Shown here: piece by piece, positions 16,603-24,642 of the stretch
Position numbering within the stretch: the stretch's first letter is position 1
How the letters are laid out: every line of letters begins with the position of its first letter
The notes under the pieces: generated by a model
Database searches by the model: none
The model's input: the letters and a program-made list of their open reading frames with translations, nothing else
Told to the model about the DNA's origin: nothing
Assembly (NCBI GenBank): GCA_964419225.1
Contig: CAYQPF010000001.1
Span: 62,001-126,000 of the forward strand
Origin: CAYQPF01 sp964419225
Lineage (GTDB): Bacteria > Cloacimonadota > Cloacimonadia > Cloacimonadales > CAYQPF01
DNA: 64,000 bases
Direction: 5' to 3'
Program-made: the position numbers and the translations under genes

Positions 16603-17667
16603 ATGAAGAGAATTTTTATGCTGTTGCTGGTATTAGCAATGTTTACGGCGTGCGAAAGAATGGAGAAAGGCAATCATTATAAACCGCAGAATGCCTCAGT
16701 GATTGATAATAGGAAACCCTCTTCCTGGGGTCATTTACAGACAATTTATGTTTTTGCCGATGATCATGTTTGGAAGTATGCAGAAGGTCATTTAAGACAA
16801 ACCTTAGAAAGGGAGTTTTTCACAACTCAGAATGAGAAGTTGTTTGAAATAGAAAGAGTTCCGTTATCAGCTTATGATTCCCATTCCAGATTCAACAATA
16901 TTCTGATTCTGGGTAATTTACAGTCAGTTGATTCAGTTTCAATGTTTGTGAAAAAGCTTGCAACACCTGAAATGGTAGATCTTACAAAAAAGAAGCTGGG
17001 GTCAATTTTTGTGAATAATAATCTGTGGTCAAGTGATCAGGTGACGGTATTCTTAATGGGTACCACAGAAGAGAACTTGTTAAAATTGAATATTCTGCAA
17101 GCCAATATGGTATTCAAAGTATTCAAAGAAAAGTTAGCCAATCGGTTGGAAAGACAGATATATCAGCCTCAGGTTTGGGAGGAAAAGATCTTTAAATCTC
17201 TGCCTTATACAATCCAGGTTACGAAGAATTATCAATTGTATAAAAGTGATTCAGCCAATAATTTTGTGTGTTTTTTATACAGATCAATGCAAAAATCAGG
17301 AGACAAGCCGGATAAGTACATTTCAGTATATACTGAGAAAATGGAATCAGATAAGATTAGTAAAGAATGGCTTTATGAAACGAGAAAAAGGTTAGCCTGG
17401 AAATATTACGATCAGGATGAAGTAATCAAAGCAGATGCTCAATATGCAAAACAGAATATCTGTGAGCATGCGGGAATGAAAATGAATGGCAGATGGCAGA
17501 ATCAGAAGTATTCTGTGGGTGGTACATTCCAGACCTTTGCTTTTTGGGATGAAGCCACAAAAACAGCTTATTTGATCGATAACAGTATCTATTTTCCAGC
17601 AGGCTTTAAATTGGTATATTTGCTGGAATTGGAAATAATGTCTAATACATTGAAAATCAAGAAGTAA
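16603..17667 (+). CDS. DUF4837-like lipoprotein
   Basis: A 354-residue predicted lipoprotein: hydrophobic signal (residues 4-15) and lipobox FTAC, with the lipid-bearing cysteine at residue 17. The rest resembles the DUF4837 family of Bacteroidota: KPSSWGHLQTIYVFADD, a segment FNNILILGNL, and a C-terminal region WKYYDQDEVI. The function of the family is unknown to me. It follows pgsA by 7 bases and precedes the HtrA protease, so it is probably an envelope protein expressed with them. The family call is moderate. Confidence 0.65.
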   Translation: MKRIFMLLLVLAMFTACERMEKGNHYKPQNASVIDNRKPSSWGHLQTIYVFADDHVWKYAEGHLRQTLEREFFTTQNEKLFEIERVPLSAYDSHSRFNNILILGNLQSVDSVSMFVKKLATPEMVDLTKKKLGSIFVNNNLWSSDQVTVFLMGTTEENLLKLNILQANMVFKVFKEKLANRLERQIYQPQVWEEKIFKSLPYTIQVTKNYQLYKSDSANNFVCFLYRSMQKSGDKPDKYISVYTEKMESDKISKEWLYETRKRLAWKYYDQDEVIKADAQYAKQNICEHAGMKMNGRWQNQKYSVGGTFQTFAFWDEATKTAYLIDNSIYFPAGFKLVYLLELEIMSNTLKIKK

Positions 17668-17697
17668 TACAATCATTATGTTTTGAGGAGTAAAAAG

Positions 17698-18834
17698 ATG
17701 AAAAGATCCACAACCTTAGCTCTAATTATCCTGGTTCTGGTAGTAAATATTTTTATAAGTTATTTGTTTGCAACGGGAAAAGAGAACAGTAATTTCATGA
17801 AACGTGTCAATTTAAACGATAATGTAACCTTAAACCGTCAGACTTCTATAACACAGGCTGTGCAAATGATTGAACCGGCCGTGGTAAGTGTGAATGTGCT
17901 TAAGACAGAAATAGTAAGATCAAATCCTTTTTATGATGATCCTTTTTTTGGTGGTTTTTTTGGTGGTGCACCGATGAAGAGAGAGGTTCAGAGTTTAGGC
18001 TCAGGGGTAATATATTCAGAAGATGGCTATATTATCACCAATGCACATGTTGTTGAGGGTGCGACAAAGATAAAAGTTATTCTTACGGATGGCAGAGAAT
18101 TGGATGCTAAGTTATTAGGCATAGATAATCTGCAAGACATAGCAGTGATAAAAGTAGATGATAAAAAATTGCCAATTGCTAAGATAGGTGTTTCTTCAGA
18201 TCTGATAATAGGTGAATGGGTAATTGCTGTCGGAAATCCGTATGCTTTTTTGATCAAAGATAGTAAGCCCAGTGTTTCAGTTGGTGTAATTTCTGCCGTA
18301 GATAGGAATTTTACGCAGAAGCAGGATGGCAAGTTATATAAGAAGATGATTCAGACAGATGCAGCGATAAATCCCGGGAACAGTGGAGGACCATTAGTGA
18401 ATATCAATGGTGAAGTGATAGGGATCAATTCTTTTATATTTTCAGAAAATGGGGGAAGCGTGGGCATTGGTTTCGCCATTCCTATTGATAAAGCCAAGAA
18501 AATTGCCCAGGATATCATCAAATATGGTAAAGTCAGGCAGGCATTCTTTGGATTTATGGTTCAGGATTTGAATCAAATGATAGCTAATTATCTGAATATC
18601 AACACCAAAGAGGGAGTAATCGTCACAGTGGTTAATGAGAACAGCGGAGCTGAAAAAGCCGGATTAAAGAGAAGTGATGTTATCTTAAAAATCAACAACA
18701 ATCCCATTAAGAATGCTCAGGATGCGGAAATGGCCGTAGGTGATGTCGCACCAGGGGATGAAGTAAAAGTACAAGTGAAACGGGGTGACAAAGAAGTTGA
18801 GATTGTCTTTGTAGCTGAGGAATATAAGAAATGA
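17698..18834 (+). CDS. htrA: HtrA/DegP-family serine protease, one PDZ domain
   Basis: Periplasmic or membrane-anchored quality-control protease. The start is the ATG at 17698 after GAGGAG (17685-17690); an in-frame TTG at 17683 lies before that site. The 378 residues comprise a signal or anchor (about 5-25), a trypsin-like domain with the triad H117 (TNAHVVEG), D147 (DNLQDIAV) and S229 (PGNSGGP), and one C-terminal PDZ domain (about 280-375). A glycine- and phenylalanine-rich loop (residues 78-92, DDPFFGGFFGG) corresponds to the LA loop. A single PDZ domain makes it DegS/HtrA-like rather than DegP-like. It overlaps xpt by 4 bases (ATGA). Confidence 0.93.
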   Translation: MKRSTTLALIILVLVVNIFISYLFATGKENSNFMKRVNLNDNVTLNRQTSITQAVQMIEPAVVSVNVLKTEIVRSNPFYDDPFFGGFFGGAPMKREVQSLGSGVIYSEDGYIITNAHVVEGATKIKVILTDGRELDAKLLGIDNLQDIAVIKVDDKKLPIAKIGVSSDLIIGEWVIAVGNPYAFLIKDSKPSVSVGVISAVDRNFTQKQDGKLYKKMIQTDAAINPGNSGGPLVNINGEVIGINSFIFSENGGSVGIGFAIPIDKAKKIAQDIIKYGKVRQAFFGFMVQDLNQMIANYLNINTKEGVIVTVVNENSGAEKAGLKRSDVILKINNNPIKNAQDAEMAVGDVAPGDEVKVQVKRGDKEVEIVFVAEEYKK

Positions 18835-19400
18835 AGTTATTGAAAAAGAGGATACTGGATTCTGCCATTGTTTTGAATGAAAATGTACTGAAAGTGGACA
18901 ATTTCCTCAATCATCTGATAGATATTGAGTTAGCCAATGAAATCGGCAAAGAGTTTGCTGAAAGATTTAAAAATAAAAAGATAACTAAAATCTTAACTAT
19001 TGAGGCTTCGGGAATAGGTATATCATGTGTTACTGCACAATATTTCGGGGTACCTGTACTCTTTGCTAAAAAGCAAGACAGTATCAATATGGAAACAGAT
19101 AAATTCGTATCTCAGGTACATTCTTTTACCAAGAACAGAGATTATCATATTTTTGTATCCAAAAAGTATCTTTTACCTGAAGATCATGTCCTAATTATAG
19201 ATGATTTTCTGGCTAATGGATCAGCCTGCAAAGGTTTGATAGATATAGTCAGACAAAGTAAGGCCACACTTGAGGGAATTGGAATTGTTATTGAGAAAGA
19301 GTTCCAGCATGGCAGGTCTCAAATTCAGGATAAAGAAGTGCAAATTGAATCGCTGGCTATAATTAGTTCATTAAAAAATAATCAGGTGGAATTCAAATGA
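18831..19400 (+). CDS. xpt: Xanthine phosphoribosyltransferase
   Basis: Purine salvage: xanthine plus PRPP to XMP. The N-terminus LKKRILDSAIVLNENVLKV and the segment ILTIEASGIG are typical of Xpt, and the PRPP-binding loop reads VLIIDDFLANGSA. The length of 189 residues is standard. No purine riboswitch precedes it because the gene overlaps the htrA stop by 4 bases; expression follows the operon. It also overlaps the next gene by 4 bases. Confidence 0.93.
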   Translation: MKLLKKRILDSAIVLNENVLKVDNFLNHLIDIELANEIGKEFAERFKNKKITKILTIEASGIGISCVTAQYFGVPVLFAKKQDSINMETDKFVSQVHSFTKNRDYHIFVSKKYLLPEDHVLIIDDFLANGSACKGLIDIVRQSKATLEGIGIVIEKEFQHGRSQIQDKEVQIESLAIISSLKNNQVEFK

Positions 19401-19876
19401 TTTTTGATTTGATAGACAATGCTACACAGTATTTTCCTGGCAGTACGGCTTGGGAGAGAGTGTTTAAATTTTATTGGGAATATATTGAAAAGGGATTTCT
19501 CCTTGGGATTACTGAGATTGAAGGTCGAAACTTGTATGCCTCGGTATCAGAGTATGAGACGAAGTCTGCTGACAGTGCTTTATTTGAGACTCATCAGGAA
19601 TATATTGATGTTCAGATAATCCTTTCCGGGGCAGAAATTATCAGATATTGTCCCAGACCCGATGTATTAGAAGACAGAGCCACAGAATATGATACAGAAA
19701 AAGATGTGGAATTCTTTAGACAGACATCAGACAGGGCTGTTGATCTGGTCATGAAACCTGGAAGCTTTGCTGTATTCTTTCCAGAAGATGCTCATCTGCC
19801 ACAGTTATCCTATGGCAAGGAAGCCTGTCAGGTGAAGAAAGTAGTGTTTAAACTAAGTATTAGCAGTCTAATTTGA
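19397..19876 (+). CDS. YhcH/YjgK/YiaL-family protein
   Basis: A 159-residue cupin-like protein of the YhcH/YjgK/YiaL (DUF386, EbgC-like) family. Supporting segments are the middle HQEYIDVQIILSGAE and the C-terminal FFPEDAHLPQL with a following KKVVFKL, which contain the His/Asp/Glu set that binds metal in this family. Members act on sugars (sialic acid processing, beta-galactosidase beta subunit), but the substrate here is unknown. It is the last gene of the overlapping series that starts at 14590. Confidence 0.9.
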   Translation: MIFDLIDNATQYFPGSTAWERVFKFYWEYIEKGFLLGITEIEGRNLYASVSEYETKSADSALFETHQEYIDVQIILSGAEIIRYCPRPDVLEDRATEYDTEKDVEFFRQTSDRAVDLVMKPGSFAVFFPEDAHLPQLSYGKEACQVKKVVFKLSISSLI

Positions 19877-19884
19877 GAAATAAC

Positions 19885-19913
19885 TTGACGGATCGTATTA
19901 TGATTTATATATT
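19885..19913 (+). promoter_or_regulatory. Sigma-70-type promoter
   Basis: TTGACG (19885-19890), a 17-base spacer, TATATT (19908-19913). It lies about 107 bases before the next start and just after the upstream operon ends. Confidence 0.6.
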
Positions 19914-20019
19914 ATGTTAAGTGATATATAAGAAATAAAAAGCTTTTTGCTTTAGTATTTGCCAGACAGAAAATTGGTGGCATGCTCAAGTGAAAGAAAT
20001 ATTTTCTTAAGGATATGGA

Positions 20020-20967
20020 ATGAGTAAATATAAAGAGATTGAACTAAATAATTTGAAAAAATATTCTGTTGCAGACCGCAAGAGTAAAGTGGATTTGAAA
20101 GAATTTTCACATGTCGCTGATCTTGATTTGTCTTCTTTCTGGAATTGTATTCCAGATATTTTGAAAGGCAAAGATATGAAGGAATTGATTGAACAGACAT
20201 TTCAGGCTTATAAAAACGGACGAAGTATCATCATTGGTTTAGGCGGGCATGTGATCAAATGCGGTTTAACACCTTTACTGATTGAGATGATGCGGTTGGG
20301 AGCAGTGCAGAGTTTTGTCTCAAACGGCTCGGTTACGATCCATGATTTTGAGATAGCCAAGTTCGGGCAGACTTCCGAGGATGTAGCCGTAGCTCTTGAG
20401 GATGGTTCTTTCGGAATGGCGAGGGAAACCTGTGACGGGATCAATATGATTATCAGAGAAGGTTCAAAGACAGGATTGGGCTACGGTGAGAGTATCGGAA
20501 AACACCTTAGTGAGACCGCCGAAAACAAGGGTATCTCGCTCTTGGCTAATGCTTATGATTACAATATACCTTTTTCTGTAAGTGTAGCAATAGGCACTGA
20601 TATTGTCCACCAACACGAAACTGCTGACGGGATGAGTATTGGCGACTGCTCTATGCGGGATTTTCGCATTCTTTGTGAGCAATTGAAGAATTTAAATGAT
20701 GGTGGTGTATTTCTCAACTTTGGTTCTGCTGTTGTCATTCCCGAAGTATTTCTCAAGGCTTTGACAGTTGTCCGTAATCTGGGCAATGAGGTTAAGAACT
20801 TTTATACAGCCGTGTTTGATATGAATATGCATTACCGGCCTCAGACGAATATAGTTTATCGGCCCACTTTATCGGGTGGAAAAGGTTATTACTTTGTTGG
20901 TCATCATGAAATCATGATCCCTCTTTTTCTGCTTAGTCTAAGAGAAAGGATATTGCAAGATGCGTAA
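20020..20967 (+). CDS. Conserved Rossmann-like protein of unknown function
   Basis: A soluble 315-residue protein. The segment IIIGLGGHVIKCGL (residues about 69-82) followed by LLIEMMRLGAVQ and the phrase NGSVTIHDFEIAKFGQTSED matches a conserved bacterial family I recall from Deltaproteobacteria, loosely similar to deoxyhypusine synthase in its NAD-binding part. The catalytic lysine region of true deoxyhypusine synthase is not recognisable, so I do not assign that activity. Other conserved stretches are EDGSFGMARET, TDIVHQHETADG and a C-terminal GGKGYYFVGHHEIMIPL. It overlaps the next gene by 8 bases. The family is recognisable, the function is not. Confidence 0.7.
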   Translation: MSKYKEIELNNLKKYSVADRKSKVDLKEFSHVADLDLSSFWNCIPDILKGKDMKELIEQTFQAYKNGRSIIIGLGGHVIKCGLTPLLIEMMRLGAVQSFVSNGSVTIHDFEIAKFGQTSEDVAVALEDGSFGMARETCDGINMIIREGSKTGLGYGESIGKHLSETAENKGISLLANAYDYNIPFSVSVAIGTDIVHQHETADGMSIGDCSMRDFRILCEQLKNLNDGGVFLNFGSAVVIPEVFLKALTVVRNLGNEVKNFYTAVFDMNMHYRPQTNIVYRPTLSGGKGYYFVGHHEIMIPLFLLSLRERILQDA

Positions 20968-21409
20968 AATATTGTATATTTTACTGATAATATTGACTGC
21001 TCAGTCCATATATGGTTTTGAAACAGGGAAAAATCCAACGAAAGCAGCATTGATGGCTTTGGTAATACCGGGAACCGGGCAGTATTATAACGAGTCCTAT
21101 ATCAAGGCAGGTACTTTTTTGACACTGCAATGCTATTTTGTGGGAAATGCTCTGTATCATCATAAAAAGATGAATGATGCTTATGACAAAGTGCCAACTT
21201 ATACTGGTACGGAAGATAATCCCTATATAAATGAGTATAATTCTTACTATAATAAGACCCAAAATGATTACTGGTGGATCGGAGCAACAGCATTGATTTC
21301 CTCCCTGGATGCTTATGTTGATGCACATTTATACAATTTCAAAGCGAAGAAAAAAGAGGTACATCTTAAATTCACGCAGTCTTCTGTTGGCTTAGAACTT
21401 AAATTCTAA
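20960..21409 (+). CDS. DUF5683-like small membrane protein
   Basis: A 149-residue protein with a signal-like N-terminus (residues 3-19) and the phrase NPTKAALMALVIPGTGQYYN, the hallmark of DUF5683 in Bacteroidota and relatives. Two further hydrophobic stretches (about 48-65 and 105-120) suggest a membrane hairpin. The function is unknown. It overlaps the upstream gene by 8 bases, and the lamin-tail protein starts 8 bases after it, so all three are likely cotranscribed. Confidence 0.7.
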   Translation: MRKILYILLIILTAQSIYGFETGKNPTKAALMALVIPGTGQYYNESYIKAGTFLTLQCYFVGNALYHHKKMNDAYDKVPTYTGTEDNPYINEYNSYYNKTQNDYWWIGATALISSLDAYVDAHLYNFKAKKKEVHLKFTQSSVGLELKF

Positions 21410-21417
21410 GATTTTAA

Positions 21418-23805
21418 ATGTTACGCAAAACAATACTTTTAATTGTCATATCTATCCAAATATCTTTATATGCCATAAATGTTATAATCAATGAAGTGAT
21501 GTATGATCCTGTTGGCACGGATGATTTTCATGAATGGATCGAGCTTTATAATCCCAGAGATATAGCAGTTAACCTGGAAGGGTGGGTCTTACTGTCTGGA
21601 GGAGAGGCTTTTGATACCACTTTTGTTTTTCCCCGCAAGATGATTCAGGCACATGGTTTTTTGCTAATTGGAGAGGAGGATGTGGAAAATGCAGATATTA
21701 TTGCTTTATTGGATTTACAGAATGGAGGTGCAGAATCAGACGGGATAAGGTTGATATCAGCAAATGGATATTATACAGATACTGTTTTATACGATTCACC
21801 TAACAGTAACGGACTTGGGGATGACGAATCAAATCCTGGATGGGAGTTACTCCAGGATGTGGTGAGTGGACATAGTCTGGCACGCAAATCTGACGGAGTT
21901 GATACAAATTTAGCATCAGACTGGTTTGATTGTTCTATCCCTTCACCGGGGAAAACTAATGTTTTGTCGATAGATTTAGCGATTGAGAAAAGTTTTGTTA
22001 AGAAAAATTCACCTTCTCCACAGTTATTCACACTTATTAGCAACTTATCCACAAATTTGGTGGATAACTCTCCAATCTCTGTGGACATATATGTGGATAA
22101 CTCTCTTTTCATACACATCACTGTATCACAGCTTATGCCTCTAGAAGTTTTGACAACAGTAACAGATTTGCCGAATTTAACTGAAGGATGCCGGAGAATA
22201 AGAGTTATATTAAATTATTCTCAGGATTCTAATCCTGGCAATAACAGTTATGAATTTCAATATTGGCAAGGCAGGTCGCCCTTGATCATTAATGAGATAA
22301 TGTATGCCCCTGCCTCAGATAATCAGGAATGGTTGGAAGTTTATAACCGGAGTGATTCTACCTTTTCTGCTGATTCTTTATTTATTGAGGATACTGGCGG
22401 AGGAAGAATAGAATTTTCGGGAATGATTCATCCTTTTGAATACAAAATTATTTGTAGTAATCCTGAGCAAATGAAACAGAAATATATCTGGCTGACAGAT
22501 GGGCAAATACTCCCGGCATCTTCCTGGACATATTTAAACAACACAGATGAGACTCTCAAACTGGAAATTGGAACTCAGCTTCTAGATTCAGTTTATTATA
22601 ACGGTAGTGGAACGCAAAATAATCATTCATTGGAAAGGAACAATCCATACTCCGAAGAGGGTCTTAACTGGAGTATATGCAATAGTGAGTTTACTGCAAC
22701 GCCGGGACAGGTTAACAGTAATATAATCATGCAAAATGATTTAGAAATATCTTTCATTTCTTTTGAAGTATCTGGTAATCAATTAATTCATAAGGTTTTT
22801 ATCAAGAATACAGGATTGAATAATATCCGCTCCTTTTTACTAAGACTTTATCAGGAAGAAGAGAATTTAGTATTGCTGGATTCAGTTGATATCATTATCG
22901 CTGACAGTATAAGCTATGTTTTTCAAACAGATTTACCTGAGGATACTTACTGTACATTTAAGTATGTAGCAGATAGTGCTGAGGACGAAAATCAGAGCAA
23001 TAATTTCTGCATCAGCAAATATCTGAGCAAAACTCTTCCCTGTGTGATCAATGAAATCATGTACAATCCTTTGGTAGATGAGCCGGAATGGTTGGAAATT
23101 AGGGTTAATAATCCAGGCCTGATGATAGATGATTTTTACCTTGTATCTGGTGAAGAAACAATAGTTGTAAAAAGAACAAATAAGCAATTCATTGTTTTGA
23201 CTAGTACAGTAGAAGATTCAACATTTCTGGCAGCATTGATCGATCATAATCTTGCAGACCTACAAAGAGGTTTACCTGCATTACTGAATACAGGTGAAAA
23301 TCTTTGTTTTCAGGACAAGTGGGGTAATTGTTGGGACTCATTCTTCTATCAGCCATCCTGGAGTAAAGAAAAAGGTGTGTCGATTGAACGAGTGAATCAT
23401 AATATACTGCCTTCAGATACAAACTGGGGCTTTTGTCTGAATGAAAAAGGGAATACGATAGGGACAGAAAATAGTATTCTAATTCAAACAATTGTATCAA
23501 ATGTAGGATTAACAGTCAATCCTGATCCTTTTTCACCATACAGAAATGAGAGGACAATGCTTACGATCAGGATACCGGAAAAGATCTCGAAAGTAAATTG
23601 CCGGATATTTGATTTGAAGGGAAGAATTGTAAAAAAGATCTCAGATCAGAAGTTACAACCGGCAGAGTTTAGTATTATCTGGGATGGAAAAGATGATAAA
23701 GGACAGAATCTTTTACCCGGAATTTACATAATTCAAATGGAAGCCTGTGGCAATACTACAGGCAGACTGTATCGAAAGCAGAAAACCGTAGTAATCGGGA
23801 AGTAG
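21418..23805 (+). CDS. Secreted protein with three lamin-tail domains and a C-terminal sorting domain
   Basis: A 795-residue exported protein. A signal peptide (about 1-20) is followed by three lamin-tail-like modules, each starting with a variant of INEVMYDPxxxxxxEWIEL: at about residues 24, 291 and 542. Between them are CARDB-like beta regions. The C-terminus (about 695-795) has the FlgD-like / type-IX-sorting pattern: NPDPFSP, CRIFDLKGRIVKKI, WDGKDDKGQNLLPGIYII. It is likely secreted and displayed on the surface, perhaps binding extracellular DNA or matrix, but this is inference. Similar sorting ends occur on the proteins at 26452 and 47651. Confidence 0.85.
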   Translation: MLRKTILLIVISIQISLYAINVIINEVMYDPVGTDDFHEWIELYNPRDIAVNLEGWVLLSGGEAFDTTFVFPRKMIQAHGFLLIGEEDVENADIIALLDLQNGGAESDGIRLISANGYYTDTVLYDSPNSNGLGDDESNPGWELLQDVVSGHSLARKSDGVDTNLASDWFDCSIPSPGKTNVLSIDLAIEKSFVKKNSPSPQLFTLISNLSTNLVDNSPISVDIYVDNSLFIHITVSQLMPLEVLTTVTDLPNLTEGCRRIRVILNYSQDSNPGNNSYEFQYWQGRSPLIINEIMYAPASDNQEWLEVYNRSDSTFSADSLFIEDTGGGRIEFSGMIHPFEYKIICSNPEQMKQKYIWLTDGQILPASSWTYLNNTDETLKLEIGTQLLDSVYYNGSGTQNNHSLERNNPYSEEGLNWSICNSEFTATPGQVNSNIIMQNDLEISFISFEVSGNQLIHKVFIKNTGLNNIRSFLLRLYQEEENLVLLDSVDIIIADSISYVFQTDLPEDTYCTFKYVADSAEDENQSNNFCISKYLSKTLPCVINEIMYNPLVDEPEWLEIRVNNPGLMIDDFYLVSGEETIVVKRTNKQFIVLTSTVEDSTFLAALIDHNLADLQRGLPALLNTGENLCFQDKWGNCWDSFFYQPSWSKEKGVSIERVNHNILPSDTNWGFCLNEKGNTIGTENSILIQTIVSNVGLTVNPDPFSPYRNERTMLTIRIPEKISKVNCRIFDLKGRIVKKISDQKLQPAEFSIIWDGKDDKGQNLLPGIYIIQMEACGNTTGRLYRKQKTVVIGK

Positions 23806-23810
23806 GGGGG

Positions 23811-23860
23811 GACGTTTAATAGAACGCGGATCTTCACGGAATTCGCAGAAAAAACGCAGA
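23811..23860 (+). repeat. Dispersed repeat family A, copy 3 (left of GxxExxY gene)
   Basis: A 50-base repeat starting GACGTTTAATAGAACGCGGA. It matches 24320-24369 at 49 of 50 positions in the same orientation and begins six bases after the upstream stop codon. Confidence 0.95.
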
Positions 23861-23918
23861 TAAATGTTTTTTATGATGTTTGTTAAGATAGTAAAATGTA
23901 AAAGAAGATGGAGGAAAT

Positions 23919-24293
23919 ATGATTGAGTTTTTGCATAAAGAAATCACGGAACAGATTATAGAAAGTTATTACAAAGTGTATAATCAGTTGGGGTATGGTT
24001 TTTTGGAAAAAGTGTATGAAAATGCTCTTTGTAATACTTTGAAGCAAAAAGGATTAGTCTGCGAAAAACAAAAGCCCATATCTGTTTATTTTGAAAATGA
24101 AATTGTGGGTGAGTATTTTGCTGATTTAGTAGTAGAAAACAAAGTAATTGTTGAGATTAAATCAGTGGAAAATCTTTGTAAGGACCATGAAAATCAGTTA
24201 ATTCATTATCTTAAAGCTACTAAAATAGAGGTGGGATTGTTAATTAATTTTGGCAGAAATGCAAAATTCATCAGAAGAGTGTTCTCGAATTGA
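23919..24293 (+). CDS. GxxExxY-family protein, PD-(D/E)xK-like fold
   Basis: A 124-residue protein with the naming motif GFLEKVY (residues 28-34) and, near residues 68-83, ADLVVENKVIVEIKS, which fits the D...ExK core of a PD-(D/E)xK nuclease-like fold. A typical segment before it is KQKGLVCEKQKPISVYF. The start follows a GGAGG site. The biochemical role is not established to my knowledge. It stands alone between two near-identical 50-base direct repeats, with a third, inverted copy beyond, so it looks like a small mobile or repeat-associated cassette. Confidence 0.9.
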   Translation: MIEFLHKEITEQIIESYYKVYNQLGYGFLEKVYENALCNTLKQKGLVCEKQKPISVYFENEIVGEYFADLVVENKVIVEIKSVENLCKDHENQLIHYLKATKIEVGLLINFGRNAKFIRRVFSN

Positions 24294-24319
24294 AAATGTC
24301 GGAAAACTGATAGAAATAG

Positions 24320-24369
24320 GACGTTTAATAGAACGCGGATCTTCACAGAATTCGCAGAAAAAACGCAGA
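24320..24369 (+). repeat. Dispersed repeat family A, copy 4 (right of GxxExxY gene)
   Basis: Direct copy of 23811-23860 with one mismatch. Confidence 0.95.
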
Positions 24370-24490
24370 TGGATAGTTTTATTATACTTTTCCATGTTTT
24401 GATGCTTAATAATTTCTTGAAATTAGGCAATTAGGAACTGATTGGCTGTTAAAATTTATGAAACTGTTCTTTATGTCGCATTTATTTAAT

Positions 24491-24546
24491 ACAGATAACT
24501 GCGAAAATCAGCGAATACTGTGAAAATCCGCGTTCTATTAATCGTG
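24491..24546 (-). repeat. Dispersed repeat family A, copy 5 (inverted)
   Basis: On the minus strand it reads ATTAATAGAACGCGGATTTT followed by CACAGTATTCGC and further GCAG-type units. It is a divergent inverted copy of the two repeats to its left. The rest of the 24370-24578 gap shows no gene. Confidence 0.8.
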
Positions 24547-24578
24547 TATCTTCTTTGGGGGATAGATCAAGAATTGTA

Positions 24579-24607
24579 TTGACTTTATTTTCAATTGTAA
24601 TATTATA
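24579..24607 (+). promoter_or_regulatory. Sigma-70-type promoter of the comM-like gene
   Basis: TTGACT (24579-24584), a 16-base spacer, TATTAT (24601-24606). It lies about 36 bases before the next start codon, which has a GGAGG site. Confidence 0.6.
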
Positions 24608-24642
24608 AGTATGTATAAAAAATTATAGCATATGGAGGTAAG

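Noticed and set aside
18831..18850. Purine riboswitch expected before xpt.
   Set aside because: The gene overlaps the htrA stop, so no leader exists at this position.
19895..19922. Possible dif site: TTATGTTAAGT resembles the XerD half of the E. coli dif site.
   Set aside because: The XerC half does not match, and the sequence overlaps a good -10 element. The strand-bias change, if real, lies elsewhere.
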